NCBI RefSeq assembly: GCF_025377685.1
Contig: NZ_JACEHK010000017.1
Span: forward strand, 1 to 64,000
DNA from: Anaerobacillus sp. CMMVII
Lineage (GTDB): Bacteria > Bacillota > Bacilli > Bacillales > Anaerobacillaceae
Length of the DNA stretch: 64,000 nt
Reading direction: 5' to 3'
The position numbers were made by a program, and so were the translations under genes. Position 1 is the first letter of the stretch, and the number at the start of each line of letters is the position of its first letter. The notes under the pieces are model-generated. The model was not told where the DNA came from. It ran no database searches and saw only the letters and a program-made list of their open reading frames with translations. This document shows positions 9,974 to 19,392 of the stretch, piece by piece.

Positions 9974-10062
9974 ATCTATTGGCTTTCTAATTTAACTTTA
10001 ACTTTTATAGGGTCAAGCCCTTTTGTGTGAATATAAAATCTAAAATAAAGGAGGTTTTTTGA

Positions 10063-10308
10063 ATGGCAATGGGAGGACGTCGTGGTGGCCGTGGTGCGAA
10101 ACGCCGTAAAGTTTGTTACTTTACTGTAAACAAAATCACGAAAATCGACTATAAAAACGTAGAATTACTTAAACGTTTCGTTTCTGAGCGTGGTAAAATT
10201 TTACCTCGTCGTGTAACTGGAACTTCAGCTAAGTACCAACGTCAATTAACAACTGCAATTAAGCGTGCACGTCAAATCGCTTTATTACCGTATGTTAGTG
10301 GTGAATAA
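10063..10308 (+). CDS. rpsR: 30S ribosomal protein S18
   Basis: An 81-residue basic protein: [20 protein letters not shown], then [20 protein letters not shown] and the C-terminal [11 protein letters not shown]18 pairs with S6 in the small subunit. The ATG at 10063 follows AAAGGAGG. One Cys remains (CYF), which fits a zinc-independent form. It ends the rpsF operon and is followed by a terminator. Confidence 0.98.
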   Translation: MAMGGRRGGRGAKRRKVCYFTVNKITKIDYKNVELLKRFVSERGKILPRRVTGTSAKYQRQLTTAIKRARQIALLPYVSGE

Positions 10309-10314
10309 ATAATG

Positions 10315-10352
10315 TAAAAAGGGGATGGCTTATAGTCGATCTCCTTTTTTTA
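10315..10352 (+). terminator. Terminator of the rpsF-ssb-rpsR operon
   Basis: AGGGGAT...ATCTCCT forms a stem with one G-T pair, followed by TTTTTTTA. Confidence 0.75.
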
Positions 10353-10540
10353 TTGATGGCTGTTTATACAAGGCTAGTATCACTTGAAGTATTAGGGTCT
10401 CAAACTGAAATATTTTACAAAAATAAACTGTTTAATGAGTTTGTTAATCAAAAAAGTGGCGTGTTTTTCTTAAGTACATTGTAAATAGAGAAACTGTTTA
10501 AACTATACATACTATAAAAAGGTATAGGGAGGCGTAACGT

Positions 10541-11197
10541 ATGAAAAAACAATTTGCAGTTGTGGGTCTAGGAAGATTTGGTGGCAGTGTTTGTAAAGAG
10601 TTATATGCGATGGGACATGAGGTTTTGGCGATTGACATTAATGAGGATAGAGTTCATGACTTTGCGAATTATTCCACACATGCAGTCGTAGCCAATGCCA
10701 CTGATGAAAATACGCTATTATCTTTAGGCATTAGAAATTTTGAGCATGTCATCGTTGCCATTGGTGATAATATTCAAGCTAGCATTCTTTGTACCTTATT
10801 ATTAAAAGAGTTGAATGTAAAGCGAGTGTGGGTGAAGGCACAAAATAACTATCACCATAAGGTAGTTGAGAAAATCGGTGCAGATCGAATTATTCATCCT
10901 GAAAAAGATATGGGAATTAGAATTGCTCATTACTTAGTTTCTGAAAAAATTATTGATTACATCGAATTATCACCCGATTACAGTATCATGGAGTTAATAG
11001 CTTCAACAAAAGTTTCTAATAAAACGATTGCTAAATTAGATATTCGTGCTAAATATGGCTGTACTATTTTAGGTATTAAAAGAGGTGAAGATGTTATCAT
11101 AACACCTTTTCCAGACCAATTAATTCTTGAAAAAGATATCTTAATTCTAATTGGTCATAATAATGACCTTAAACGCTTTGAAGATGAAGGCCTCTAG
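10541..11197 (+). CDS. ktrC: KtrC/KtrA-type RCK subunit of a K+ uptake system
   Basis: A 218-residue cytoplasmic gating protein. RCK_N Rossmann domain at about 1-135 (AVVGLGRFGGSVCKEL, then IVAIGDNIQASILCTLLLKEL and IGADRIIHPEKDMG) and RCK_C at about 140-218 (IRAKYGCTILGIKRGEDV), the domain that binds cyclic di-AMP in KtrC/KtrA. It looks closer to B. subtilis KtrC (YkqB) than KtrA. No membrane subunit KtrB/D is adjacent. It is upstream of gdpP, whose product degrades c-di-AMP, so K+ and c-di-AMP control are genetically close here. The ATG at 10541 follows AGGGAGGCG. Confidence 0.88.
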   Translation: MKKQFAVVGLGRFGGSVCKELYAMGHEVLAIDINEDRVHDFANYSTHAVVANATDENTLLSLGIRNFEHVIVAIGDNIQASILCTLLLKELNVKRVWVKAQNNYHHKVVEKIGADRIIHPEKDMGIRIAHYLVSEKIIDYIELSPDYSIMELIASTKVSNKTIAKLDIRAKYGCTILGIKRGEDVIITPFPDQLILEKDILILIGHNNDLKRFEDEGL

Positions 11198-11410
11198 CTT
11201 TTTGTAAGGAGTTTTTTCTTATCCTATCAAAGGCTAGATTTCTTTTGAAGCAACTACCTTGCTGGTGGTATAAGAAAAGATTCACTATCTAGGTTAAAGT
11301 GAGGACTATTTTTAAAAATTTTGATCATCGTATATAATCATGAAGGGAAATACTTTCACGGGTGAGTTCTTCCTTAGTGTTTAGGTATTTAATGAAATGA
11401 GGGAAAATGA

Positions 11411-12346
11411 ATGAAAAATACAAAAGTAATGACTGAGGGGGCAATATTTGCGGCAATATTTTCATTAATTGCCTTTATGACAGTGTTTATTCCAATCTTG
11501 GGTTCAATTCTACTTTGGATTTTACCACTACCGTTCATTGTTTACACAGTAAGGAATGGATGGAAAGCTGGTTTAATGTTGTGGGTTGTTGCTATATTTG
11601 TTTCTACAATCATTGGTGGGTTAGTACTATTCTTTACTGCAATTATATTTGGAAGTGGTGGAATTGTTGTAGGAGAATTATATAGAAGAAAATATTCTGC
11701 CTTTGTGGTGTTATTAGGTGGAAGCTTAGCATATATCGCCAATTTAATTCTATATTTTATTTTAAGTATCGTTGTCTTAGGCTTAAATCCAATTAAAGTT
11801 ATCCAAGAGTTAATGATGGAATCAGTTCAAACGGCAGAGTCAATGCTTATAGCAATTGGGCAAGATCCTGGGGCACAACTTGTGCCTATGGTTGAATTCA
11901 TAGATCGTTTGGTATACTTAGCTCCTTCACTGATTATTTCAACGGGAGTTTTTTATGCACTTTTTATTCAATTAATTGCATATGCTGTTTTAAAGAGAAT
12001 CGGGGAAAAGATATCTCGTTTTAAGCCTTTCCGTGATTGGACCTTTCCAAAGTCTTTTTTATGGTATTATTTAGTAACATCAATTTTTATTTTAATAGGG
12101 TTAGAAGAAGGAACAGGTCTTTACATGGTAATGTGGAATTTGTTCCCGCTATTAGAGATTGCGATGACTATTCAAGGTTTAGCAGTTGTTTTATTTTATT
12201 GTCATGCGAAGGGGTTTCATAAATCTGTACCTGTTATCATTCTCGTTGTTACTTTTATCGCCCCATTTCTTCTTTATATCTATCGAATATTAGGTATAAT
12301 TGATTTAGGATTTGAACTTCGGAAAAGAATAAAAAACTCGAATTAA
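11411..12346 (+). CDS. yybS: YybS family (DUF2232) membrane protein
   Basis: A 311-residue protein with about eight hydrophobic segments, beginning MKNTKVMTEGAIFAAIFSLIAFM, typical of DUF2232/YybS, which resemble ECF-transporter S components. The function is unknown. It is directly before gdpP and rplI, as in B. subtilis, with only 16 bases before the gdpP ATG. A TATAAT at 11333-11338 may be the -10 of its promoter; the -35 is unclear. Confidence 0.88.
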   Translation: MKNTKVMTEGAIFAAIFSLIAFMTVFIPILGSILLWILPLPFIVYTVRNGWKAGLMLWVVAIFVSTIIGGLVLFFTAIIFGSGGIVVGELYRRKYSAFVVLLGGSLAYIANLILYFILSIVVLGLNPIKVIQELMMESVQTAESMLIAIGQDPGAQLVPMVEFIDRLVYLAPSLIISTGVFYALFIQLIAYAVLKRIGEKISRFKPFRDWTFPKSFLWYYLVTSIFILIGLEEGTGLYMVMWNLFPLLEIAMTIQGLAVVLFYCHAKGFHKSVPVIILVVTFIAPFLLYIYRILGIIDLGFELRKRIKNSN

Positions 12347-12362
12347 TTAGGAGTTGAAGATT

Positions 12363-14333
12363 ATGCCGGAATTCCTATTAAAACGGTGGCATGGGTATCA
12401 CTTATTTGCCATATTTTCTGTGGCAGTTATCTTTATTGGAATTTTAACAGTTTATCAGTGGGGCCTTGGTTTGTTGGGCTTCTTTTGCTTAACCATTCTA
12501 CTTGTATACACTGTACAGGCAAGAAATTCGTTTAAAAAAGACATAGAACAATATATTTCTACACTGTCATATCGTGTCAATAAAGCAGGTGAAGAAGTAG
12601 TCACAAAGCTTCCGGTCGGAATGGTGCTTTATAATGAAGATAAAGTCATTCAGTGGGCGAACCACTTGGTCATGTCAATTATTGAAGAAGAGTGTATTGG
12701 TCAACCAATTTCTAAAATAGATAATGACCTTTACGATGCTATTGAAACAGAGCAGAGAGAAAAAGTCATTCAAATTGGTGAAAATGTCTTTCGGGTTGTG
12801 TTTAGACATGAGGAGAGGCTCATTTATTTCTTTGATATTACTGAAGAGACAAAAGTGAAAAAGCTGTACGAAAAGGAACAAACTGTTATTGCTATTATTT
12901 ATTTAGACAACTATGATGAAGTTACACAAGGATTAGAAGACCAGATCAGAAGTAAGTTAATGAGTCAGGTTACATCAATTTTAAATAGATGGTCAAAGGA
13001 GCATGGTGTCTTTCTAAGAAGAACCTCTTCCGATCGATTTTTTGCTATCTTGCGTCAAGAGATGTTAGAAGAACTTGAAGATACGAAATTTGATTTATTA
13101 GATGAAATAAGGGAAGCAACTGCTCGCGAAAAAATTCCCATTACGCTAAGCATTGGTGTCGGTAGTGGCCAAGGGTCACTACAAGAACTCGGTGCGCTTG
13201 CTCAGTCAAGCTTAGACTTAGCACTTGGTAGGGGCGGTGACCAAGTGGCGATTAAGCAGAAAAACGGTAAAGTTCGTTTTTATGGTGGCAAATCAAACGC
13301 TGTCGAAAAGCGTACGAGAGTAAGAGCTAGAGTTATTTCTCATGCGATACGTGATTTCATCCTAGAAAGTGATCGTGTGATGATTATGGGTCACATCAGC
13401 CCTGATATGGATGCAATTGGTGCTTCGATCGGTGTCTTGAAATTGGCAGAACTTAATGGTAAAGAAGGATATATCATTTTAGACCCTACCAATATTAGTA
13501 GAGATGTCCGAAAGTTGATGGAGGAAGTTGAAAAACATGATCGCTTATGGGCGCATTTTATTACTCCTGATGAAGCGTTAGAAGAGTTAACACCAAATAC
13601 ACTATTAGTTGTTGTTGATACGCATAAGCCTTCATTAGTAATTGAGCCAAGACTATTAGATAAAATTGACCGTGTAATTGTTTTAGATCACCATCGTCGT
13701 GGTGAAGAATTTATAGATGAAGCAGTGTTGGTATACATGGAGCCGTACGCTTCGTCAACAGCGGAGCTCGTAACAGAACTATTGGAGTATCAACCTAAAC
13801 AAACAAAACTAGACTTACTTGAAGCAACTGCCTTACTGGCTGGTATAATTGTAGATACTAAAAGCTTTGCGGTTCGTACTGGTTCAAGAACCTTCGATGC
13901 AGCGTCTTTTTTAAGGTCACAAGGAGCAGATACGAATTTAGTCCAAAATCTATTGAAACAAGATTTGGACCAATATATAAAACGTTCCAGGTTAATTGAA
14001 AGTGCTCAAATATATCGAAATGGCGTCGCGATTGCGAAAGGAAATCCTAATGAGGTATGTAGTCAGGTGCTGATTGCCCAAGCTGCAGATACGCTTCTCT
14101 CTATGAATGGAGTAGTTGCTTCGTTTGTCATTTCAAAGAGGAAGGACGGCGCTATAAGTATTAGTGCTAGATCCTTAGGTGATGTAAATGTTCAATTAAT
14201 AATGGAAAGGCTTAATGGTGGAGGACATTTATCGAATGCTGCCACGCAGCTAGGTGATGTAACTTTAGATGAGGCTGAAAAATTATTAATGGAAAAGATA
14301 GATGAATATATTGAAGGAGGAAAAGAAGAATGA
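12363..14333 (+). CDS. gdpP: GdpP, membrane-bound cyclic di-AMP phosphodiesterase
   Basis: GdpP hydrolyses c-di-AMP to pApA and so controls K+ uptake, wall homeostasis and beta-lactam tolerance. Order: two membrane helices (about 10-55), a degenerate heme-binding PAS (about 80-150), a degenerate GGDEF (about 170-300; [11 protein letters not shown]), then DHH (GHISPDMDA at about 343, [16 protein letters not shown] at about 442) and DHHA1 ([10 protein letters not shown] at about 619). All metal-binding DHH motifs are intact. I chose the ATG at 12363, nine bases after TAGGAG; a TTG at 12354 is too close to it. The stop overlaps the rplI start (ATGA). Confidence 0.96.
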   Translation: MPEFLLKRWHGYHLFAIFSVAVIFIGILTVYQWGLGLLGFFCLTILLVYTVQARNSFKKDIEQYISTLSYRVNKAGEEVVTKLPVGMVLYNEDKVIQWANHLVMSIIEEECIGQPISKIDNDLYDAIETEQREKVIQIGENVFRVVFRHEERLIYFFDITEETKVKKLYEKEQTVIAIIYLDNYDEVTQGLEDQIRSKLMSQVTSILNRWSKEHGVFLRRTSSDRFFAILRQEMLEELEDTKFDLLDEIREATAREKIPITLSIGVGSGQGSLQELGALAQSSLDLALGRGGDQVAIKQKNGKVRFYGGKSNAVEKRTRVRARVISHAIRDFILESDRVMIMGHISPDMDAIGASIGVLKLAELNGKEGYIILDPTNISRDVRKLMEEVEKHDRLWAHFITPDEALEELTPNTLLVVVDTHKPSLVIEPRLLDKIDRVIVLDHHRRGEEFIDEAVLVYMEPYASSTAELVTELLEYQPKQTKLDLLEATALLAGIIVDTKSFAVRTGSRTFDAASFLRSQGADTNLVQNLLKQDLDQYIKRSRLIESAQIYRNGVAIAKGNPNEVCSQVLIAQAADTLLSMNGVVASFVISKRKDGAISISARSLGDVNVQLIMERLNGGGHLSNAATQLGDVTLDEAEKLLMEKIDEYIEGGKEE

Positions 14334-14773
14334 AAGTTATTTTTCTTCAAGACGTAAAAGGCAAGGGAAAAAAAGGTGAAGTAAAGAATGTTTCAGAGGG
14401 ATATGCAAGAAACTTTCTATTACCTAATAAGCTAGCTGCTGAAGCAAATGCAGGAGCGCTAAAAACACTAGAAGTAAAAAAACAGGGCGAAGAAAAACGT
14501 GCGGAAGAAAAACTAAACGAAGCTAAAGCTTTTCGAGATGAAATTGAAAAGCTTACAGTTGAAATAAAGGCAAAGTCTGGAGAAGGTGGTCGACTATTTG
14601 GTGCCGTTACAAGCAAGCAAATTGCTGAAACGTTAGCAAAGATGAAAAAGAAAGTCGATAAGCGCAAAATTGAACTTGATGAGCCAATTCGAGCATTAGG
14701 CTATACAAATGTTCCAATTAAATTACATCCAGAAGTAACAGCAACAATTAAAGTACATGTTATTGAAGGATAG
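14330..14773 (+). CDS. rplI: 50S ribosomal protein L9
   Basis: L9 binds 23S rRNA near the L1 stalk. The 147-residue protein has the N-terminal domain [19 protein letters not shown] and [16 protein letters not shown], a long central helix and a C-terminal domain ([15 protein letters not shown]). It overlaps the gdpP stop by four bases, so translation is coupled. Confidence 0.98.
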   Translation: MKVIFLQDVKGKGKKGEVKNVSEGYARNFLLPNKLAAEANAGALKTLEVKKQGEEKRAEEKLNEAKAFRDEIEKLTVEIKAKSGEGGRLFGAVTSKQIAETLAKMKKKVDKRKIELDEPIRALGYTNVPIKLHPEVTATIKVHVIEG

Positions 14774-14784
14774 TTTTGAGTGAG

Positions 14785-14855
14785 GAGTGTTGAGTGTTGA
14801 GTTGTGTAGGTAATGCTGCGAAGCAATGCTGAAAAGAACTCAACACTCAACACTC
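14785..14855. repeat. Long-armed hairpin element B
   Basis: GAGTGTTGAGTGTTGAGTT (14785-14803) has a perfect 19-bp inverted copy at 14837-14855. The arms are low-complexity (GAGTGTT)n; the loop GTAGGTAATGCTGCGAAGC, AATGCTGAAAAG resembles the loop of element A near 8946-8972 although the arms differ. It fills the rplI-dnaB gap. Confidence 0.8.
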
Positions 14856-14890
14856 AAAACTCTACACTTATAAGGGTAGGTGAATCAATC

Positions 14891-16261
14891 ATGAGTGAAT
14901 TATATGCTGATCGTACTCCACCACAGAATATTGAAGCAGAACAAGCCGTTTTAGGGGCAATTTTTCTTGAACCAGAAGCTCTTGTAACAGCATCAGAAAG
15001 ACTAGCGTCTGACGATTTTTATCGAGCGTCCCATCAGCGGATTTACAGTGTGATGATCCAGTTAGCCGAAAAGGGAGAGCCTGTCGATCTTGTTACTGTT
15101 ACAGCTGAGCTACAAGATAAAAAATGGCTTGAAGAAATAGGTGGAGTTTCATATTTAAGTGACTTAGCGAGCTCAGTTCCTACAGCAGCAAACGTAGAAT
15201 ACTATAGTAGGATTGTAGAAGAAAAATCGTTACTTAGACGATTGATCCGTGTTGCTACTAATATTGCTGCAGATGGGTACGCCGAAGAAGAAGAAGTAGA
15301 TACAATTTTAAGTGAAGCTGAAAAAACGATACTAGAAGTTTCTCATAAAAAAAATACGAGTGCCTTTATTTCGATTAAAGATGTACTTGTTGAAGCATAT
15401 GACAACATTGAACAGCTACAAAATCGTACAGATGATATTACTGGTATCCCAACAGGTTTCTCTGAATTAGATCGTATGACTGCAGGGTTTCAACGCAATG
15501 ACTTAATTATTGTTGCAGCACGTCCTTCTGTTGGTAAGACTGCCTTTGCCTTAAATATTGCGCAAAATGTAGCGACGAAAACAGACGAAAATGTTGCCAT
15601 TTTTAGTCTTGAGATGGGTGCTTCTCAGCTAGTCATGCGTATGATCTGTGCAGAGGGAAATCTTGATGCACAAAGACTGCGTACAGGTTCACTTCAAGAA
15701 GAGGATTGGACGAAACTGACGATGGCAATGGGAAGTTTATCAAAAGCCGGGATTTATATCGACGATACACCTGGTATCCGTGTAAATGACATTCGTGCAA
15801 AGTGTCGTAGATTAAGTCAGGAAAAGGGTTTAGGAATGATCTTAATTGACTACTTGCAGTTAATTCGCGGAGATGGCAAAAGTGGTGAAAACCGTCAGCA
15901 GGAAGTTTCAGAGATTTCGAGATCCCTGAAAGGTTTAGCAAGGGAATTACAAGTACCTGTTATTGCCTTATCACAGCTTTCACGTGGTGTAGAATCCCGT
16001 CAAGATAAACGACCGATGATGTCTGATATTCGTGAGTCAGGAAGTATTGAGCAGGATGCCGATATTGTTGCTTTCTTGTACCGTGATGATTATTATGACA
16101 AGGAAAGTGAGAGCAAGGATATCATCGAAATTATTATCGCAAAACAAAGGAATGGCCCTGTTGGAACAGTTGAACTTGCCTTTGTTAAAGAATATAACAA
16201 ATTCGTAAACTTAGAGCGACGTTTTGATGAACGTAGTATGCCTGTCGGAGCAGGGGCATAG
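14891..16261 (+). CDS. dnaB: Replicative DNA helicase DnaB (B. subtilis DnaC)
   Basis: The hexameric fork helicase, 456 residues. N-terminal DnaG-interacting domain (PPQNIEAEQAVLGAIFLEPEA), linker helix, then a RecA-like domain with Walker A ARPSVGKTAFA near 209-219, Walker B LILIDYLQLI-like segment (MILIDYLQLI) and the Gln/Arg-finger region SQLSRGVESRQDKRP. The ATG at 14891 follows GGGTAGGTG; the longer open frame upstream runs into hairpin element B and is not coding. In B. subtilis the gene is named dnaC. Confidence 0.97.
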   Translation: MSELYADRTPPQNIEAEQAVLGAIFLEPEALVTASERLASDDFYRASHQRIYSVMIQLAEKGEPVDLVTVTAELQDKKWLEEIGGVSYLSDLASSVPTAANVEYYSRIVEEKSLLRRLIRVATNIAADGYAEEEEVDTILSEAEKTILEVSHKKNTSAFISIKDVLVEAYDNIEQLQNRTDDITGIPTGFSELDRMTAGFQRNDLIIVAARPSVGKTAFALNIAQNVATKTDENVAIFSLEMGASQLVMRMICAEGNLDAQRLRTGSLQEEDWTKLTMAMGSLSKAGIYIDDTPGIRVNDIRAKCRRLSQEKGLGMILIDYLQLIRGDGKSGENRQQEVSEISRSLKGLARELQVPVIALSQLSRGVESRQDKRPMMSDIRESGSIEQDADIVAFLYRDDYYDKESESKDIIEIIIAKQRNGPVGTVELAFVKEYNKFVNLERRFDERSMPVGAGA

Positions 16262-16280
16262 AAAATCTGAGTTTGAAAAT

Positions 16281-16321
16281 ATTCCCCTTACGGTACCTGG
16301 GAGTGCCTAAGGGGATTTTAT
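16281..16321 (+). terminator. Terminator after dnaB
   Basis: TCCCCTTA(C)GG pairs with CCTAAGGGGA around a 10-base loop, followed by TTTTATT. Confidence 0.75.
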
Positions 16322-16540
16322 TGCTGTCTAGCTCCAGCAAGGCTACTGCTTGAATTTGCTTCTTACTGCCTTGCGACGAGTAATCGCAGGAGCAAATGTG
16401 GAGCCCCTCGAAGTCAAATAACCTTCGAGAGAAAAAGTGAACTTCCTTTTTCCTAGAATAAAAGTGATAGAGCAAACTTTCTTCTCGAAGAACATTTGCT
16501 TGTTGGGGCTTAAATGGGTGCTTCCGCTTTTCTTATTAGT
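16322..16540. repeat. Dispersed Bacillaceae palindromic repeat, copy 2
   Basis: Starts TGCTGTCTAGCTCCAGC, contains CTGCCTTGCGACGAGTAATC and CCCCTCGAAGTCAAATAACC and ends GTTGGGGCTTAAATGGGTGC, TTCCGCTTTTCTT. The same blocks occur in the same order at 7490 and in part at 33333. Confidence 0.75.
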
Positions 16541-16565
16541 TACCAGGTAATGACGTATATTTTTA

Positions 16566-16655
16566 TTGAAAAATATTGTAGAATGTAGATTGTAAAATTT
16601 GTTAGGGTAAAGTTTTCTTCACTAACATAATTCTAATCTACATTTTACAATCAAA
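16566..16655. repeat. Long-armed hairpin element C, imperfect
   Basis: ATTGTAGAATGTAGATTGTA at the left pairs imperfectly with CTAATCTACATTTTACAATC at the right; inside, GTTAG and CTAAC form a smaller stem. The arms are low-complexity like those of elements A and B but differ in sequence, and the loop is unlike theirs. Confidence 0.55.
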
Positions 16656-16666
16656 AATTCCAATTT

Positions 16667-16707
16667 CGAGAGTTCGCGATCTCCTCTCGTTAAAAAAAAC
16701 TAGGGAG
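16667..16707 (+). promoter_or_regulatory. PreQ1-I riboswitch controlling queCDEF
   Basis: CGAGAG pairs with CTCTCG (P1), with loop TTCGCGATCTC holding the family's GUUC element, followed by the A-rich tail TTAAAAAAAACTAGGGAG. The tail can run back into the loop to form the H-type pseudoknot and contains the GGGAG Shine-Dalgarno sequence, so binding of preQ1 should block translation of queC. Layout and tail match the B. subtilis queC riboswitch closely. Confidence 0.88.
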
Positions 16708-16716
16708 TGTTTAAAT

Positions 16717-17384
16717 ATGAAAAAGCATTGGTGGTGTTCAGTGGCGGACAAGATTCAACAACTTGTCTATTTTGGGCACTAAAAAATTATGATCATGTAG
16801 AAACAGTGACCTTTGATTATAACCAAAGGCACAATGAAGAAATTGAAGTAGCTAAAAAAATTGCTGAAGATCTAGGCGTAGAGAATACGGTTATAGATAT
16901 GAGTTTATTAAATCAGCTAACTTCTAATGCGTTAACACGCAGTGAAATCGAAATAAAAGACGGGGAAGATGGCGGTTTACCTAGTACATTCGTTGATGGG
17001 CGCAATCACCTCTTTTTATCGTTTGCAGCGATTATGGCGAAAGCTAAAGCGATCCAAAATATTATTACAGGTGTTTGTGAGACAGATTTTTCAGGTTACC
17101 CTGATTGTCGTGACATGTTTGTAAAGTCACTAAATGTAACGATAAATTTAGCGATGGATTACAACTTTGTTATTCATACACCATTGATGTGGATTGATAA
17201 AAAAGAAACGTGGGCTCTAGCTGCTGAGCTTGGAGCTTTTGAATATATAAGGGAAAAGACGCTTACATGCTATAACGGTATTGTAGGCGACGGTTGTGGC
17301 GAGTGCCCTGCATGCAAGCTTCGTAATGAAGGCTTACAAAAGTTCCTTAATGAACAGGAAGGGGGCATGCAGCGTGTCGAGTAA
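16717..17384 (+). CDS. queC: 7-cyano-7-deazaguanine synthase
   Basis: QueC converts 7-carboxy-7-deazaguanine to preQ0 using ATP and ammonia. Seen: PP-loop [24 protein letters not shown] and the zinc Cys cluster [10 protein letters not shown] near the C terminus. The open frame has only a GTG at 16707, which overlaps the Shine-Dalgarno GGGAG and so cannot be the start. The ATG at 16717, nine bases after GGGAG, is one base out of frame; adding one A to the following A run gives [11 protein letters not shown]. This is one more homopolymer deletion. First gene of the queCDEF operon. Confidence 0.93.
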
Positions 17385-17862
17385 AGATGGATTATTTGGT
17401 TTTCGAATTGTTGATAAGCTAGAAAAATTAGGTGAAGACATTCAAATAAAAGACTTGAAGTACCACAATAAGCGCGTGATGGTAAGTAAGGAATTTACGT
17501 TTGATGCCGCCCACCACCTTCATCATTATGAAGGGAAATGCAAAAACCTACACGGTCATACGTACCGAGTTGTTTTTGGTATTAGTTCTTTTACAGATGA
17601 AATTGGGATTGCCATTGACTTTGGTGATATAAAAAAAATCTGGAAAGAGCAGATTGAAATATATCTTGACCACCGCTATTTGAATGAAACGCTACCTCCG
17701 ATGAATACGACGGCAGAAAACATGGTTGTTTGGATCTACGAAAAAATGGCGGACTACTTAAAAGAAAGTCAGTTTAAAATGTTAGAACCAAGGGTTGAAT
17801 TTGTTCGACTTTTTGAAACACCAACAAGCTATGCCGAAGCTAGAAGAGAGTGGATGGAATGA
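17374..17862 (+). CDS. queD: 6-carboxytetrahydropterin synthase
   Basis: QueD makes 6-carboxy-tetrahydropterin from dihydroneopterin triphosphate. Seen: zinc-binding [10 protein letters not shown] and HGH in [11 protein letters not shown], with the catalytic Cys of [16 protein letters not shown] and the C-terminal [14 protein letters not shown] follow. I chose the GTG at 17374 after AGGAAGGGGG; this gives 162 residues and an 11-base overlap with queC. The N-terminal 30 residues before the core are longer than in E. coli QueD, as in other Firmicutes. Confidence 0.92.
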   Translation: MSSKDGLFGFRIVDKLEKLGEDIQIKDLKYHNKRVMVSKEFTFDAAHHLHHYEGKCKNLHGHTYRVVFGISSFTDEIGIAIDFGDIKKIWKEQIEIYLDHRYLNETLPPMNTTAENMVVWIYEKMADYLKESQFKMLEPRVEFVRLFETPTSYAEARREWME

Positions 17863-18583
17863 AAATACCGGTTTTAGAAATTTTCGGCCCGACCATTCAA
17901 GGTGAAGGTGCAGTAATTGGAAAAAAAACTGTTTTTATTCGCACGGCTGGGTGTGATTATCAATGCTCTTGGTGTGATTCTGCGTTTACGTGGGATGGAA
18001 CCGGGAAAGATGAAATTAAAATGTTGACAACTGTTGAAATCGTTACTGAACTTAAAAAAATTGGGTTAGACAACTTTCAGCATGTAACAATTTCTGGTGG
18101 AAACCCAGCACTGCTGAAGCAGCTTGGTGATCTTATACGTGCTTTAAAAGATTTGAACATGAAGATTGGCCTAGAGACACAAGGTACTGTTTGGCAAGAC
18201 TGGATGCTAGAAATAGATGACTTAACAGTTTCTCCAAAGCCACCTAGTAGCGGTATGGAAACAGATCATACAAGGCTAACTGAAATGATCGAGCGTTTAA
18301 CTAAAAAGGTTGTTGCCGGTGAAGTTAGTTTAAAGGTTGTTATTTTTGATGAAAAAGACTTACAATATGCAAAAAAGTTCACCTAGACTATCCTACTGTG
18401 CCTTTTTACCTCTCTGTCGGAAATGAGAATTTAACGATGGAGGATGACGAGCAACTTGCTCAAAAACTGTTAAAAAAGTTAGATTGGTTAGTGAGTAAAG
18501 TGATTGTTGATCCTGATTTTAATAATGCAAGAGTCTTACCACAGCTACATGCCCTTCTTTGGGGTAATAAAAAGGGAGTGTAA
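17859..18583 (+). CDS. queE: 7-carboxy-7-deazaguanine synthase (radical SAM)
   Basis: QueE is a radical-SAM enzyme that forms 7-carboxy-7-deazaguanine. Seen: [20 protein letters not shown], the cluster motif CDYQCSWCD (CxxxCxxC) and [10 protein letters not shown]. The ATG at 17859 overlaps the queD stop by four bases. The frame breaks near 18373 in an A run; restored, it continues [18 protein letters not shown] to the stop at 18583, giving about 241 residues, a normal length. Confidence 0.92.
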
Positions 18584-18585
18584 TT

Positions 18586-19068
18586 ATGAGAAAAGATCAT
18601 GAATTAGAAGGTGTTTCTTTACTAGGAAATCAAAACGTTCAATATAAATTTGAATATGATAAGTCCATTTTAGAAACGTTTGAAAATAAGCATCTAGATA
18701 ACGATTACTGGGTGAAATTTAATTGTCCTGAATTTACAAGTCTTTGTCCGAAAACAGGACAGCCTGATTTCGCAACAATTTATATCTCTTATATTCCGAG
18801 TGAAAAAATGGTCGAAAGTAAGTCATTAAAGCTGTACTTATTTAGCTTTAGAAACCAGGGCGATTTTCATGAAGATTGCATGAATATCATCATGAAAGAC
18901 TTAATTGAATTAATGGACCCCAAATATATTGAGGTTTGGGGTAAATTCACACCTCGTGGCGGTATTTCGATTGACCCTTATGTAAACTACGGCAAAAAGG
19001 GTACAATGTTTGAGGAAATGGCTAAACAACGCTTATTCAATCACGATATGTATCCAGAAAAAAATTGA
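18586..19068 (+). CDS. queF: NADPH-dependent 7-cyano-7-deazaguanine reductase
   Basis: QueF reduces the nitrile of preQ0 to preQ1 and is the last step before tRNA insertion. This is the short unimodular (B. subtilis) type of 160 residues. Seen: the catalytic Cys in [13 protein letters not shown], the NADPH/QueF motif [20 protein letters not shown] and [13 protein letters not shown]. The ATG at 18586 follows AGGGAGTG, two bases after queE. Confidence 0.96.
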   Translation: MRKDHELEGVSLLGNQNVQYKFEYDKSILETFENKHLDNDYWVKFNCPEFTSLCPKTGQPDFATIYISYIPSEKMVESKSLKLYLFSFRNQGDFHEDCMNIIMKDLIELMDPKYIEVWGKFTPRGGISIDPYVNYGKKGTMFEEMAKQRLFNHDMYPEKN

Positions 19069-19084
19069 TAATCGGTAATAGAGA

Positions 19085-19120
19085 AGGCAGTTGGGAAAAT
19101 CTCAACTGCCATTTTTATTT
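19085..19120 (+). terminator. Terminator of the queCDEF operon
   Basis: GGCAGTTG and CAACTGCC form a perfect 8-bp stem with a 9-base loop, followed by ATTTTTATTT. Confidence 0.9.
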
Positions 19121-19130
19121 AAAGTACAAT

Positions 19131-19261
19131 TGCATTATGACCGTAGCCAAGCAAAGCTTGGCTCTTCACGCATAGCGTGAAGTTTGTAAACTAAATGAGG
19201 CGGAGGGACAAATGAATTTGTTCCTCCGCCTCATTTAGTTTACGAAAACGGTCATTATGCA
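19131..19261. repeat. Four-way-junction palindromic element
   Basis: An outer stem (19131-19144 with 19248-19261, 14 bp, one mismatch) encloses three perfect hairpins in a row: 19145-19152/19156-19163 (8 bp, 3-base loop), 19164-19171/19175-19182 (8 bp, 3-base loop) and 19186-19206/19223-19243 (21 bp). The whole folds as a cloverleaf in RNA or single-stranded DNA. It encodes no tRNA: no anticodon or T-arm motif is present. The long GC-rich third arm contrasts with AT-rich flanks. Confidence 0.85.
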
Positions 19262-19392
19262 TAAATTTTATATTCTGTCAGACCATAAAAAAATGTATAC
19301 CACCAGCCAAACAGGGATACTTTTCTCTAAGGATATAAATCTCCATTCTATAATCTATATTAAGAAACCCCTCAGTTTTTATTATAGTTTTT

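Noticed and set aside
10353-10540. c-di-AMP (ydaO) riboswitch before the KtrC-like gene
   Set aside because: None of the conserved ydaO core could be found in this AT-rich 190-base interval.
19131-19261. tRNA or tmRNA gene
   Set aside because: The cloverleaf shape lacks an anticodon loop of seven bases and any GGTTCGA-type T arm.
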